Source of the DNA: Pyrenophora tritici-repentis
Lineage: Eukaryota > Ascomycota > Dothideomycetes > Pleosporales > Pleosporaceae
NCBI RefSeq assembly: GCF_003171515.1
Contig: NC_089390.1
Location: 1,116,001 to 1,180,000 of the forward strand
Direction of reading: 5' to 3'
Length of the DNA: 64,000 bases
A program made the translations under genes and the position numbers. The notes beneath the pieces are model-generated. The model was not told the origin of the DNA and made no database searches. It worked only from the letters and a program-made list of their open reading frames with translations. Each line of letters begins with the position of its first letter. Within the stretch, counting starts at the first letter, position 1. Below, piece by piece: positions 1 to 9,310 of the stretch.

Positions 1-249
1 TTTGGGCACCTGTATTCCGTCCTACCCCTTGGCGCCCATGTCTACTGGGCCTATTGGCGGTGGAACGCCATTGACTACGGCAACGTCCCTTTTGTCTACT
101 TTCTCGCCATTACCCGCATCTGCATGCTCTTGCGCCTAGGTTTCCCCAGCCAAGGTGTGAGTGAAGGTGTGAGTGAAGGTGTGAGTGAAGGTGTGAGTGA
201 AGGTGTGAGTGAAGGTGTGAGTGAAGGTGAGAGGTTGAAGAGCACATGA
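1..249 (+). CDS. 3' end of an unidentified, probably membrane-bound protein (partial)
   Basis: Reading frame 1 is open from the first base of the window to a TGA at 247-249, giving the last 82 residues of a protein whose start lies outside. The first ~48 residues are aromatic and hydrophobic (AHVYWAYWRWNAIDYGN, then PFVYFLAITRICMLLRLGF), which looks like the end of a polytopic membrane protein. The tail is a tandem repeat of the tetrapeptide GVSE, six copies, ending GERLKST. The repeat stays in frame because its unit is 12 bp. I do not recognise the family. It could also be a chance open frame, but the hydrophobic composition and codon use argue for a real gene. Confidence 0.5.
   Translation, partial: FGHLYSVLPLGAHVYWAYWRWNAIDYGNVPFVYFLAITRICMLLRLGFPSQGVSEGVSEGVSEGVSEGVSEGVSEGERLKST
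154..231 (+). repeat. 12-bp tandem repeat (GGTGTGAGTGAA)n
   Basis: Six perfect copies of a 12-bp unit from 154 to 225, followed by a partial copy. It encodes a GVSE repeat at the C-terminus of the partial gene. A unit divisible by three allows copy-number change without a frameshift. Confidence 0.9.
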
Positions 250-1299
250 CGTGCTAGGCGAACCTTCAACCCAAGCCATGCCCCTAGCTCACCACTACGG
301 CTATCGTAATCTCAATCCATCTCAAACCAATTGCACCGTGATAGCTCAACTTTCTGTCCTGCCATTCGCCCGCCAAATGCCATCAATCCGCAGTAGGCAA
401 CCTAACCGAGTGGGAATACCCCAGATCCACCCTCGCATACCCTGTCCGCGTAGAGCGCCACACTTCTACACCGCCCAATTCTCACCACCTCACCATGTTA
501 CTAAATGCTTTCTCAACCATTTCTTGCATATAGCTGACGCATACCCCCCCTGCATCCACCATACATTTTATCGCCTCTCGCCTCTGCTCAAACCCAGCCA
601 ACAGATCGCTGACACATCTCGAAGAAAAAACATCTCCAAAAGACTGCGCGTGGCGTACTTGGCTGCATGCAGCTTGCCGAGAATAGCTGCGTGCCTCGCC
701 ACGCTCTTCTCAGCCTTGCCCTGCATAGCCGCAGGTCAACAAGGGCGGCATGCGCTTCCGCAACACTCAACGTCATACCTCTCTATTCGCTTCCTGCACC
801 CTCGGAACTGTCCGGGTCGTGTACATCTGCAGAGTAATGTTGAGGTAACGTGTGTCGTCGGAAACGTCCCAAGACTGCTACCATGGGTCGACGCTGTTAG
901 GCTCTCCATGACATGTGTCTTGCATCATGTCAAACCACGCGGTCGCTACCTTTTGCACTGTACCATGGTTCGCCAGTGTTCTCGCCGACTCGATGCTAGT
1001 TCGGTTCTGTAATCCGCCGTCATCTTATATCGGTAGCGCTTTCGCCCTGGTCAGGTGTAGAGTGCGGGGAAGGGATTACCCATCGCTACATCACTTACAA
1101 AGTCTATCTGCTCAAGTGCAGCGCATGTCAATGCCCACTGACGGGATGTCGTGTTTCAACCACGGCGGCATTTATGCGGGTCGTGCAAAATCAACCAGGA
1201 CTTTATCGCGAGAAATTGGTAGATGACTATTGTTTCTAGTTAGTCAACGTAGTCTGCATTGTGGTGTCCGGTTGGCTATCAATACATCAACGGCAGCGA
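250..1299. other. Intergenic, no supported gene
   Basis: Several open frames occur on both strands, but they lack ATG starts in good context, splice structure or any recognisable domain. Probably the 3' flank of the partial gene and of the BTB gene. Confidence 0.5.
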
Positions 1300-2076
1300 C
1301 TAAGATTCGTGTACCGTAAACCATCCCGCTTTCTTCTCCTTTTGGTCTCTGAAGTAGCAAGCAAACGACTCTGACTCTTCCAGTTGTTTGGTTTGTTCGA
1401 TCAGTATGGCGGTTCCCAGTGCCGGAAACCTCTCAATCAGCCGTAAAAATGCGGCATGGAATAGGAATATCTTGTTGCGTAGGACCGCCTTGGCAATCAT
1501 TGCCCAGGACCCATCATTCCACTGATCCATGTGATAGCTATGGTACCAATCGATCCACCAGCCCAGGTCTCTTGGTTCCATCTGTTCTGTAACAGTGATG
1601 AACCTCTCTGTCAGCAGATAGACAAAGTGAGGCGAGTCGTAGACTTCACCCAGCTCCCAGAGAGTTACATAGCCCAGTAGGCGCCGAAAGTTATACTGAT
1701 GCTGCGCGGCCCACTTGGACATGCCCGCCATGCCACTTACAGTGCTCACGACTTCCTGCTCCTCGAGTTCGTTGTTATATAGGTACTTGACGAACAAGCG
1801 GAGGAAGAGAGGGTCCTTGTTTTGCACAGAGATGACCTGTTTCCCTTCTGACATGGCCAACATGTTCTGTTTGAAAAAGAAGTGTGGTGTTGTATTCAAT
1901 GCGGAGCTACGCAGACGCTTCTCGAACCAACTGCATCGCTGTAAGATGTATCTGTGGGCGTGCAGCTCGCTGGTGGACCCGTCATGGTTCACGATGATCT
2001 CGACGTCGAAGGGAGCTTTGTCGTAACCCGGGAAGTCATAAATCGTTGGTTGTGAATATGGGATGTAAGGAGGCAT
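1300..2076 (-). CDS. BTB/POZ domain protein
   Basis: Single-exon gene of 258 residues starting at the ATG at 2076. Residues ~20-110 look like a fungal BTB/POZ fold: an acidic strand FDVEIIVNHDG, then the typical ELHAHRYILQRCSWFEKRL helix (equivalent to the h-H-x-h-L-x-x-x-S-x-x-F motif), and FLRLFVKYLYNNE, the F-x-x-h-h-x-Y-h-Y motif that closes the domain. The remainder is helical with many tryptophans (LGWWIDWYHSYHMDQWND), as in the large family of fungal BTB-only proteins. BTB domains mediate dimerisation or Cullin-3 binding; the target here cannot be read from sequence. A TATAAG box lies about 40 bp upstream of the ATG. Family call confident, role unknown. Confidence 0.8.
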   Translation of the reverse strand: MPPYIPYSQPTIYDFPGYDKAPFDVEIIVNHDGSTSELHAHRYILQRCSWFEKRLRSSALNTTPHFFFKQNMLAMSEGKQVISVQNKDPLFLRLFVKYLYNNELEEQEVVSTVSGMAGMSKWAAQHQYNFRRLLGYVTLWELGEVYDSPHFVYLLTERFITVTEQMEPRDLGWWIDWYHSYHMDQWNDGSWAMIAKAVLRNKIFLFHAAFLRLIERFPALGTAILIEQTKQLEESESFACYFRDQKEKKAGWFTVHES

Positions 2077-2925
2077 GACTGTGGTTTGACGTAGTTCGTG
2101 AGCGAAATTTCAAGGGTCTTATAGCCGCTGGAACTTTGTGCGCAAGTGGTATTGCTACAGGTCAAGCGATGGAGAGCAGCAATCAGATGAGACGCATGGT
2201 AGCAAGCAAAAACTGCTTTTAGAATGGTCAGTGATTGTCTGTATATTCCATTTGTAGAAGCTCTTGGACAAATACCAGAGGCATTACGAGTGGGTACCTG
2301 GGGGGGGTACGAGGTGCTTTGAGAGATCCGTGTACGCAGCAATGCCGCGTTTTCTTAGCAAGAATACATCCATGCCCTTCATGGTAGACGATAGGATGAA
2401 GATTTCCATGACTTGATGCTGGCATGGCGGGGGTGGCTGGAATGAAATGATTTGTGCACGGCAAGAGCAGGAAGTGAGTGAAAAACTTCCACCTTAGGCA
2501 TCGGAAGACACGAGAGGGGAAGGCGCAAAGGACCCAGCCTCAATGATATGTCACGTGACAAACATAGGATACTTCCAGAAACAAAGCCTCATACAGTACC
2601 TCTACATATCAGACAATCAAAGTGTGCCTGAAGATACTTAATTCCAGATATTGCAAATGAAAAGCGCGTTTTCGTTTCGCCCCGGCTTGACAGATAGGCA
2701 CCGAGCAGTGTAAGGCTCTCATCGCCGAACTCTAATATATCATACCTGCTCAGTATAGGTAGTTTGAACTGCCTATGTATTCAGAACCACCATAAGAGTA
2801 ACAGGTGCTTGAGCCAAGAATTCTTTCACAGCATCAATGCAAAGCATGGACGTGATGTGTCTTATCTAAAGTATTAAGTTGTTCTATGTCTATAAGCCCC
2901 CAGCTAGCACCCAGTCAACGCCAGT
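2077..2925. other. Intergenic between two minus-strand genes
   Basis: No gene supported. On the minus strand it should hold the BTB promoter, with a pyrimidine-rich stretch around 2430-2530 resembling the stretch at 8430-8530 (both read TTNCACTCACTYCC followed by pyrimidines). Confidence 0.4.
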
Positions 2926-4413
2926 CTATTCTACTCCATCCATCTCTTCCGCTTCCACCTCTTCATCTTCCACCACCTCTATTTCGTCCACGAGGTCCTT
3001 TGAGCCGCTCCCTTCGCCCTCCTTGTCGAACTCCCTAATATCATGCATTGTTCTCATGAAGCGGTGATGATACTTGCTCACCTCTTGGGCGTCTGATTGA
3101 AACTTTTCTATCTTCAATTCAAGGGCATTCCGTAACTCAAATTCCCGGAAGAATTCCTTTTCGTATACAGCAATTTTCTCGATCGTCCTATCTGTCTCCT
3201 TCGTGAGTTCTAAAGCTAACGCGAACTGGGTACCCATCTCTGTCTCGGGTGACATTTTCTCGCATAGAGTGAAGAGCGCAGTCCTCGCTTCGTCACGCTC
3301 TTTGTCGACAGCTTCCTCCTCAAGCAGAAGTTCCTCGAGTTGTTTGGTGACAGCATCGGTCTTTGCCTGCTCACTGTCTATTTCCGCCTGGGCATTGAGC
3401 TTCATTGCCGATTCTTTCACCACATACATCATGGCTGCCGACCAGATGAGGACAGATGTCTTGGATGCCGATGCATTGCTCAACCCTGCTGGATAATGGC
3501 TGAAACCACCGCCGTTGTGGATATAGCCGTCAGCCAGCTTTGTCCAGCCAATCTCGGAGATTTCGGACTGTTCGGGCTTGTAGACGAGGTATATGACGGC
3601 CTGTTCGATGTGGTATGGACCATTGCTACTCCATTCTTGTAAAGTCGTGGGCAGTATCGCGCAAAGGGTTTCGGTGAGGGCCATCAGGTAGTTGGAGTAG
3701 TGGTGCGACGCTTGTTCGCGCAGGCGCGGGATACATTCGTTCGAGTAGCCAACGTCGACCAAAGGGAATTCCAGTGGCTTGTTCCAGTCGGCTTTGAGGA
3801 CTTCATTGAGGCGTTTCTGCAGCGCATTGACAAATGTGATCGTCCTCTTGATCCGATCCGGAACCAATCGCCACACCCGAAGCTTCTTGCTGCTCGAAGC
3901 CTTGCCCTTTGCGATACCGGTAGTTGCCAGCTTTGCTAGCTGTGGCTGGGGAGCTCTGTACATCTCGTGAGCCTCGTATTCGCCTGGCTTCTTCGCGTGC
4001 TCGACATAGTAATCGCTCCACATGTACGCCCGATATGAAGCTGGCTCTCGCGCGCTGAGCTTCAATTGCACCTTGTACTTGTCGGCCTTGAAGTTGTCAA
4101 TGGTGTTCGCAAGCTGGGCATCGACAGCGTTGAATGTGCCTGGCTTGATCTCGCCACAGAGCTCATGATTGTAGCCCTTGACGTAGCCGAGCATATACTT
4201 ACTGATCTCGTACAGCTCTTCCACGGTTGGAGAGTAGCCATCGTCGTTTACGAGTTGCTGGTGGTAGATGCCGGGTTGGTTCGCTGCCTGGTCCCAAAGC
4301 TTGTCCAGGATCGCTGCGAGTACTGCGTCGTTGTTGCGGTCGAACGCAAGATTGCCAAACGCCACTGACTGAAGAAGCCTAGGATAATTCTTGAAGCGCT
4401 GTGAGCTCGTCAT
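2926..4413 (-). CDS. Conserved-looking hypothetical protein with C-terminal coiled coil
   Basis: Open frame of 495 residues from an ATG at 4413. The N-terminal two thirds are globular and aromatic-rich (WDQAANQPGIYHQQL, YMWSDYYVEHAKKPGEYEAHE, YLVYKPEQSEISEIGW). Residues ~340-460 form a long charged coiled coil (AQAEIDSEQAKTDAVTKQLEELLL onward) and the tail is very acidic (EIEVVEDEEVEAEEMDGVE). No family recognised. The ATG is immediately preceded in frame by TAG and overlaps the TGA of the upstream 153-residue frame, so either this is a separate gene with almost no leader, or the two frames belong to one gene broken by a stop or frameshift, or joined by an intron I could not place. Confidence 0.6.
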   Translation of the reverse strand: MTSSQRFKNYPRLLQSVAFGNLAFDRNNDAVLAAILDKLWDQAANQPGIYHQQLVNDDGYSPTVEELYEISKYMLGYVKGYNHELCGEIKPGTFNAVDAQLANTIDNFKADKYKVQLKLSAREPASYRAYMWSDYYVEHAKKPGEYEAHEMYRAPQPQLAKLATTGIAKGKASSSKKLRVWRLVPDRIKRTITFVNALQKRLNEVLKADWNKPLEFPLVDVGYSNECIPRLREQASHHYSNYLMALTETLCAILPTTLQEWSSNGPYHIEQAVIYLVYKPEQSEISEIGWTKLADGYIHNGGGFSHYPAGLSNASASKTSVLIWSAAMMYVVKESAMKLNAQAEIDSEQAKTDAVTKQLEELLLEEEAVDKERDEARTALFTLCEKMSPETEMGTQFALALELTKETDRTIEKIAVYEKEFFREFELRNALELKIEKFQSDAQEVSKYHHRFMRTMHDIREFDKEGEGSGSKDLVDEIEVVEDEEVEAEEMDGVE

Positions 4414-4871
4414 CTATGACCTGGCGCGCAAGGCCTTGGTGACCAGACTCGATGTAGACTTGCTCCCCAACGCGCCTTTGACTCTTGCAGCTCGGTTCTG
4501 TCTAGTGCTGGGATATTTCTTTGAAGTACCTCTTGCAACAAGACCATGTCGACGAGGTCTATTGCTGGTGCCAATGTCCCTTCGTAGCCGGCTGGTGTAT
4601 GCTTTGCCAACTCTTCCTCCTCCTCTTCCGTTATTATAAGTGGCATTCTGTTTGTCGTCGTTGCCATATCCTCTTCGTCGTCTGGACCTGCTTGATCTGT
4701 GCCGTTGAACTTCTTCGCTAGTTTTAGAAACTCCTCGCTGCGCAGAGGTAAACTGCGATGATGTAAGGGAGCTTGACTGATCCACGGTAAAGGAAATGCG
4801 GGTCTGACAATAGGTAGACTTGGGGCGTTGGCCTGTGAGATGGTGCGCTTTTTGTTGATGGATGGCGCCAT
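4410..4871 (-). CDS. Hypothetical protein, possible 5' part of the following gene
   Basis: Frame of 153 residues from an ATG at 4871. Basic N-terminus, a middle acidic patch (GPDDEEDMATTTN, TEEEEEELAKHT), then a helical stretch AIDLVDMVLLQEVLQRN. It ends in a TGA that overlaps the ATG of the 495-residue frame. From about 4510 to 4414 the third frame also reads coding-like residues (VKGALGSKSTSSLVTKALRA) but ends in TAG directly before that ATG. The expected fusion is plausible, but no donor/acceptor pair gives a clean join. The leader carries the 34-bp element at 4916-4949. Confidence 0.5.
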   Translation of the reverse strand: MAPSINKKRTISQANAPSLPIVRPAFPLPWISQAPLHHRSLPLRSEEFLKLAKKFNGTDQAGPDDEEDMATTTNRMPLIITEEEEEELAKHTPAGYEGTLAPAIDLVDMVLLQEVLQRNIPALDRTELQESKARWGASLHRVWSPRPCAPGHR

Positions 4872-4915
4872 CTTCCTGCTGTACGTCAGATGTGTTCTTG
4901 AGAGACTTCGGTACC

Positions 4916-4949
4916 GTTTGAAAAATAACAGAACGCTATGTTGTCATTC
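4916..4949 (-). promoter_or_regulatory. Shared 34-bp upstream element, copy B
   Basis: On the minus strand it begins with the core GAATGACAACATAG and ends TATTTTTCAAAC, 44 bp upstream of the ATG at 4871. It matches the plus-strand copy at 5376-5409 at 28 of 34 positions and the copy at 8335-8368 over the same length. Probably core promoter or transcript-start sequence; the role is inference. Confidence 0.5.
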
Positions 4950-5375
4950 AAAGGGGGGGCAAAACGAGTGGGAGAATCTGGGGAGAGAAACGTTCATGCA
5001 GGTGGGTCGGTATTTATTGCCGCCAAGACATGAGCGGTGATGGTGAAGCCAAAAACGCGCGTTTAGGCAATCCTCACCACGTATCATACGATGAACTAGC
5101 TCATAGGAATTTGAGCGTTTAATGATGTGCGTGCCAAGGATAGATCAAGCGATGAAGAGACTGGGTCATACCATACCTAGGTAGCAGTAATCTTCTCTTT
5201 CACTTCACCATAGGTTCCACGCGCTAGTCTCGACGCGCTAGCCCACACGCTAGGCTGCAGTATTTAATACGCGGAAATCTTCGCCAGCAACCCGTCAACC
5301 CGCAGCTTCTTCCCTCTTTGTAGCACATATCCATGCTCCTTACAAACACCGCTTGTCTAATCTTTACTACCTCAC

Positions 5376-5409
5376 GAATGACAACATAGTGCTCTACTAT
5401 TTTTCAACA
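5376..5409 (+). promoter_or_regulatory. Shared 34-bp upstream element, copy A
   Basis: Begins GAATGACAACATAG and ends TATTTTTCAACA, 55 bp before the ATG at 5465. A TATTTAATA box lies about 110 bp further upstream, near 5261. The gap between the divergent genes (4872-5464) therefore carries one copy of the element facing each gene. The rest of that gap holds short ACGCGCTAG repeats at 5218-5254 and nothing else recognised. Confidence 0.5.
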
Positions 5410-5464
5410 AAGCAAGTCAAGGCCATAACGAACACTCACTAAATGGACTGCCTCAACAGACAAG

Positions 5465-6667
5465 ATGTCCAACAAGATCACCTACGGCAAGAAGACGGGC
5501 CAAGCTAGCTCGAAACCCCCTTCGTCAACCGCCAGCAAACTACAAGTCACTGCTAGCAGCAGTGGCGACGCTAGCGATAACAACACCGACAGTAACGACG
5601 ACGAGGGCGAAGCAGATAGCGAAGCAGATAGCGATGATGATGATGCCAGCAGCACACCTCAGAAACCCGTAGCCAAGAGACTCAAGACCAACCCTCCCCC
5701 CGAACCACTGGCGTCCACAACATCCTCATCTAAGAAGCCTGTAACCAAGAATTTTGCGAAGTCGATACCGTCTTGGAGCGACGATGGGCAGGCTGTGGAC
5801 GCCTTGGATCAAGTAGCTCAAGAGATCAAACAGCTCAGCGGCAATCTGGGGAACCTCCGCGTGCAAGTGGCCGGTTCCTGTGGCCAAAATCACGTTCTCG
5901 CGCAGCAGTTGCACACGCTGCAGACCCAATCAACCGAAGATGCGAAGGTGGCAAAGCTTGCGACCGAGGTGGCTGGAAGAACAGCACATATGGCAGCGGA
6001 CAAGACGTCGGAAAAACTGCGTATACAAGAAGCCGAGAACCAACGATTGCGCGAAAAGGTTCTCGAGTCTAACACCAGTCGGAAATACGAGTTTTCGATC
6101 AAGCAAATCCAGGAAGTGCAGATCGTCGAGCTGAAGAGCACCATTGCGGACATGCAGAAGGCCGAGAAAGCGCGCGAACAAGAGGCCAGTCGGGATTACA
6201 GGGCCAAGGTTGACGATATGAACACACTGCAGAATGCACACGCCCTAGAAGCCGAGCAGCATCTTGATACTGTCAGGGAGAATGCCCAAGAGATTTATGG
6301 CCTCAAGTTGGAGGTCACTATGATCGACTTCTACAAGCAAGCTGCCGCTTCCGAAAAGAAGTACGCAAAGACCCTGAAAGATGCGCTACAAGACCAAACC
6401 GACCACGTTGCCACTCAGAAAGACGCTGTGAAGAAGCTGGAGGCAGAAATTCTCGCCAAAGACCAGAAGATTAAGGAATGTATGGAGGTTGAGGCAAGGC
6501 TGTCAGAGGAATTGCAGAAGGAGAAAAAAGCTGCAATGAGCGATGTGCTATACCATCTGAACGACTACCAAGGTGAGGACCTTCCTACCGATATGAACAC
6601 ATACCTACTTCTTTCCTACATTAGATATTTGTTTTGTTGCTTTTTTGCGTACTTAGATAAATCTTAG
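5465..6667 (+). CDS. Hypothetical coiled-coil protein
   Basis: Frame of 400 residues from ATG 5465. The N-terminus (1-95) is low-complexity: Ser/Thr-rich, then a strongly acidic run (SNDDEGEADSEADSDDDDAS), then a basic KRLKT patch that could be a nuclear signal. Residues ~110-360 are almost continuous coiled coil. The last ~25 residues are hydrophobic (TYLLLSYIRYLFCCFFAYL), which would be a tail anchor if translated. They may instead come from reading through an intron: GTGAGG at 6573 and TTAG at 6624 would remove 52 bp and give a short different tail. No family recognised. Layout (divergent to the 153-residue gene, shared element) suggests co-regulation. Confidence 0.6.
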   Translation: MSNKITYGKKTGQASSKPPSSTASKLQVTASSSGDASDNNTDSNDDEGEADSEADSDDDDASSTPQKPVAKRLKTNPPPEPLASTTSSSKKPVTKNFAKSIPSWSDDGQAVDALDQVAQEIKQLSGNLGNLRVQVAGSCGQNHVLAQQLHTLQTQSTEDAKVAKLATEVAGRTAHMAADKTSEKLRIQEAENQRLREKVLESNTSRKYEFSIKQIQEVQIVELKSTIADMQKAEKAREQEASRDYRAKVDDMNTLQNAHALEAEQHLDTVRENAQEIYGLKLEVTMIDFYKQAAASEKKYAKTLKDALQDQTDHVATQKDAVKKLEAEILAKDQKIKECMEVEARLSEELQKEKKAAMSDVLYHLNDYQGEDLPTDMNTYLLLSYIRYLFCCFFAYLDKS

Positions 6668-7129
6668 ATGATAATTCCAAGTTTCGGTTGCTTGAAACGC
6701 GCGTTTTGACGGTGACATGGTGAAGAACATGTTGCTTCTGTGGGTATACAACATATCATTTCCGTTAGTGGAGTGGTCCCAAGAGTAGATTGGTGGATAC
6801 ATACGGCGTTTGAACTAGCATATATAGAACAGCAGTCCCCATGTATGTGCCTAGGCCAGCTCAACACATATATTTGACGAATGAAAGTAGGTGCAGTGGA
6901 GAAGTGCGAAGGTTAAAAATCCATATCGATTAGGCTGTAAATAGATGTATACTTCCAGGTTCCAGTGTTACAGCTCCGACGATCATAGTTTTTATTACGT
7001 AGAAATAAGCAGGCTATTGGAATGGAGCAGACCGGCACATATGTCACGGAGTATGGTATATCTAATGGGGAAACCAATGTATTATAGCGATACCACGGTG
7101 ACGGTGCAGATAAAAAAATAGCAATAAAT
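6668..7129. other. Intergenic, no supported gene
   Basis: AT-richer flank between the coiled-coil gene and the purine-rich repeat field. Nothing recognised. Confidence 0.5.
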
Positions 7130-7900
7130 AGACATAGTGGTATAAGCATAAGCAGAACAAGGAATAATAAACAAACAGTAACAGGCAGTAAGTGCAGACA
7201 GAAGCAGAAACTAAATAAGCGATAGTACTAGTAGAACTAGAAACAGCAGTAGGTATTGGTACAAGAAGAAGTAGAAACAGCAGCAGGTGATAGCGCAGAT
7301 AATAGCAGCAACAAAACAGATAATAGTATAGACAGAAACAAAAATATAAACAGATATAGCAGTGGATATCAGTAGTACAAGAAGAAGCAGAAATAAAAAC
7401 AGTAGCTGTTGGAAGGCCTTGTACGATCGTACGGTGAATAACAGTAGCTAAGGTAATCTTGTGTATTGGTATTCTGGTGTATGATGATTCTACGAATGTG
7501 GGGGCTACGAAGGTATACATAACGTTGGGTCCGAGTTGGGCCGAAGTAGGATCGAGGCGGTACATTGGGCCTTATTAGGCGACACACCGTGTGTATGCCG
7601 ACAGTAGCAGAAATTAGCACAGGTTAAACAGAAACAGCAATAGATATCAGTACAAGAAGCAGAAATAGAAACAGCAGTAGGCCTTAGTACAAGTAGAAAC
7701 AGAAACAGCAACAGCAACAGGCATCAGTATAGGTAGAAACAAAAATAGCAGCAGAAATTCGTACAGGTAGCAACAGAAACAGAAGTCAGCAGTAACAAAT
7801 GAGATCAGAAACAGAAGTAGATACTGGTACAGGTAAAACAGAAACATATTAACAACGCGGAAAGACAAACTTTAAAGCAGTAGTACAGGAGAAACCGAAA
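7130..7900. repeat. Degenerate purine-rich minisatellite field
   Basis: The plus strand is dominated by variants of AGAAACAGCAGTAG and GTACAAGNAGAAAC, repeated irregularly from about 7130 to 7390 and again from 7610 to 7870. The middle (about 7400-7610) is unique sequence. Pyrimidines concentrate on the minus strand, which is why it shows several Tyr/Leu/Cys-rich open frames; these have no coding character. Confidence 0.6.
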
Positions 7901-7960
7901 AAAGACACAAAGGGATACAAAACGGTACAGGATACATGACGGTGGGGGAATGGGATCGAC

Positions 7961-8334
7961 TCAAGTATGCTTTGCACTTCCGGATTCTTTCCGCTTCTTC
8001 GCTCGCTTGGTCTTGGTATCGTAGTCTTTGATGAATTTGCGCTTGAACGAAGAAGGGCGCAGCCAGTACGAGACTTGATCGGGTGTGCCGAAGGACCGAT
8101 CAATTACAGTGAGAGGATATAACATCATATTGCTTCGGTCTTGTCGAATACAGAAGTTCTGGTGATTGACGCATTCTCGCCGCGGAGTGAGGAGAGCAAG
8201 AGCTGGAGCTTGGCATCGGGGTTGGAAGGAGCGGAGGCAGAAATATCGACGGTGGAGGCGGTGAAGGCGGTGAAGGCGGTGAAGGCAGTGAAGGCTAGTG
8301 ATAGAGAAGTTAGTGATGGTTCTAGACTAGCGAG
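7961..8334 (-). pseudogene. Decayed or unresolved small minus-strand gene
   Basis: Two coding-like segments in different frames follow the 34-bp element. The first reads a Phe-Thr-Ala repeat, then DAKLQLLLSSLRGENASIT and stops at TGA near 8128. The second reads RSFGTPDQVSYWLRPSSFKR and a basic, NLS-like stretch (KTKRAKKRKE), ending at TGA 7961-7963. Neither segment has its own ATG, and no GT-AG pair joins them in frame. I read this as a gene remnant, or a gene with a sequencing indel. Family unknown. Confidence 0.3.
8258..8293 (+). repeat. 9-bp tandem repeat, four copies
   Basis: Unit GCGGTGAAG repeated four times, the last as GCAGTGAAG. On the minus strand it lies in the first segment of the decayed locus, where it encodes a Phe-Thr-Ala repeat. 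Confidence 0.8.
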
Positions 8335-8368
8335 GTTTGAATAAGTGCAGAGTGCTATGTTGTCACTC
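8335..8368 (-). promoter_or_regulatory. Shared 34-bp upstream element, copy C
   Basis: Begins GAGTGACAACATAG on the minus strand and ends TTATTCAAAC. As with copy B it is preceded by a run of six or more C. It lies directly upstream of the decayed locus 7961-8334. Confidence 0.45.
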
Positions 8369-8951
8369 AGGGGGGCATGATGATAGAAAAATGGGTATCA
8401 TGAAATAATCTGGAACTAAAATGTTGCAAAGAAGAAGAGTGAAGGGGGAGTGGAGCTGGGAGTGAGTGAAAATTCTTTTATCCCCCGCGTTGGACGAGGA
8501 AGGCACGAGGGGGGAAGGCACAATGGAAGAGGGCACAGGCCCCACGGAACTTCATGTCTGCCACGACGCCAGTCATGCTTCAGCATACTGCAACTTCATA
8601 TTTAGGGCGCCCATGAAGGGACCAGGAGTGATACACCATATTCTAGCTGGGCCCTCTGGAATGACAAGGGTGCCTTGTGAGTACTACAAGTTGGCGAACC
8701 CCGTGACTATGACAAGCAGGAAGCGCAATATTGGTCTACGCAAGAGTAATATACGGTATCCAGTATCATGTTCTACGCATTCAAGGGATCTAAAGTAGAG
8801 GGTGTTAGGTAGAACGAACTATAAGAGGTTAATCGGTACATACATGTTGTCACTAGGGTATCACGTGACTAGTGTTCAAACCCGATGTCTATCAACGTAA
8901 TCTACATGTAAGGGGATGCTGGTAGAGATGGGCATGGTCCTTGAAGTCGTA

Positions 8952-9310
8952 TTAAATGCTGTTTCTCGAGTCAATAAAGAGCCAGACCTTGACTTGCTGG
9001 GCCTTGTGGGTGTTTTCCGTGGCCTCTTGCATCTCCTGGTCGAACTGGGGCATTGCGGGCACGGGTCACGGTACCTGGGGCACCAGTTGACGTTGAGAGA
9101 ATCGGTGAAGCGCGTAAGATCTTTGCTTCGTGTCTTCTTGCTTGGGTGGCAATCGAGGGTCACCAGGCAGAGCGACTGACGGTTGGCAGTGCCTTTGTTG
9201 TAATCGAAGTTGTAAGCATCGCGGTCTTGGAGGCGCAGTTGATGCACCATATTATCGAGCTCTTTCCCTAGTTGCTCTCTACCAATGTCGAAGAAGTAGA
9301 AATGTATCCC
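8952..9310 (-). pseudogene. Decayed open frame, minus strand
   Basis: From 9310 the frame reads IHFYFFDIGREQLGKELDNM, then VHQLRLQDRDAYNFDYN and DLTRFTDSLNVNWCP, looking like real protein. The coding signal then moves to another frame (FDQEMQEATENTHKAQQVKVW) and ends at TAA 8952-8954. The only candidate intron at the shift (GTACCG to CCCCAG) would be about 30 bp, too short. Probably a frameshifted remnant; family not recognised. The flank 8369-8951 has no supported gene. Confidence 0.25.

Noticed and set aside
251..1012. Plus-strand open frame of 253 codons
   Set aside because: Begins at GTG, has Cys/His/Pro-rich chance-like composition, no domain and no splice signals; overlaps other open frames.
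8141..8344. Plus-strand frame with a Val-Lys-Ala repeat
   Set aside because: The repeat is the antisense of the minus-strand segment that has better coding character and the upstream element.
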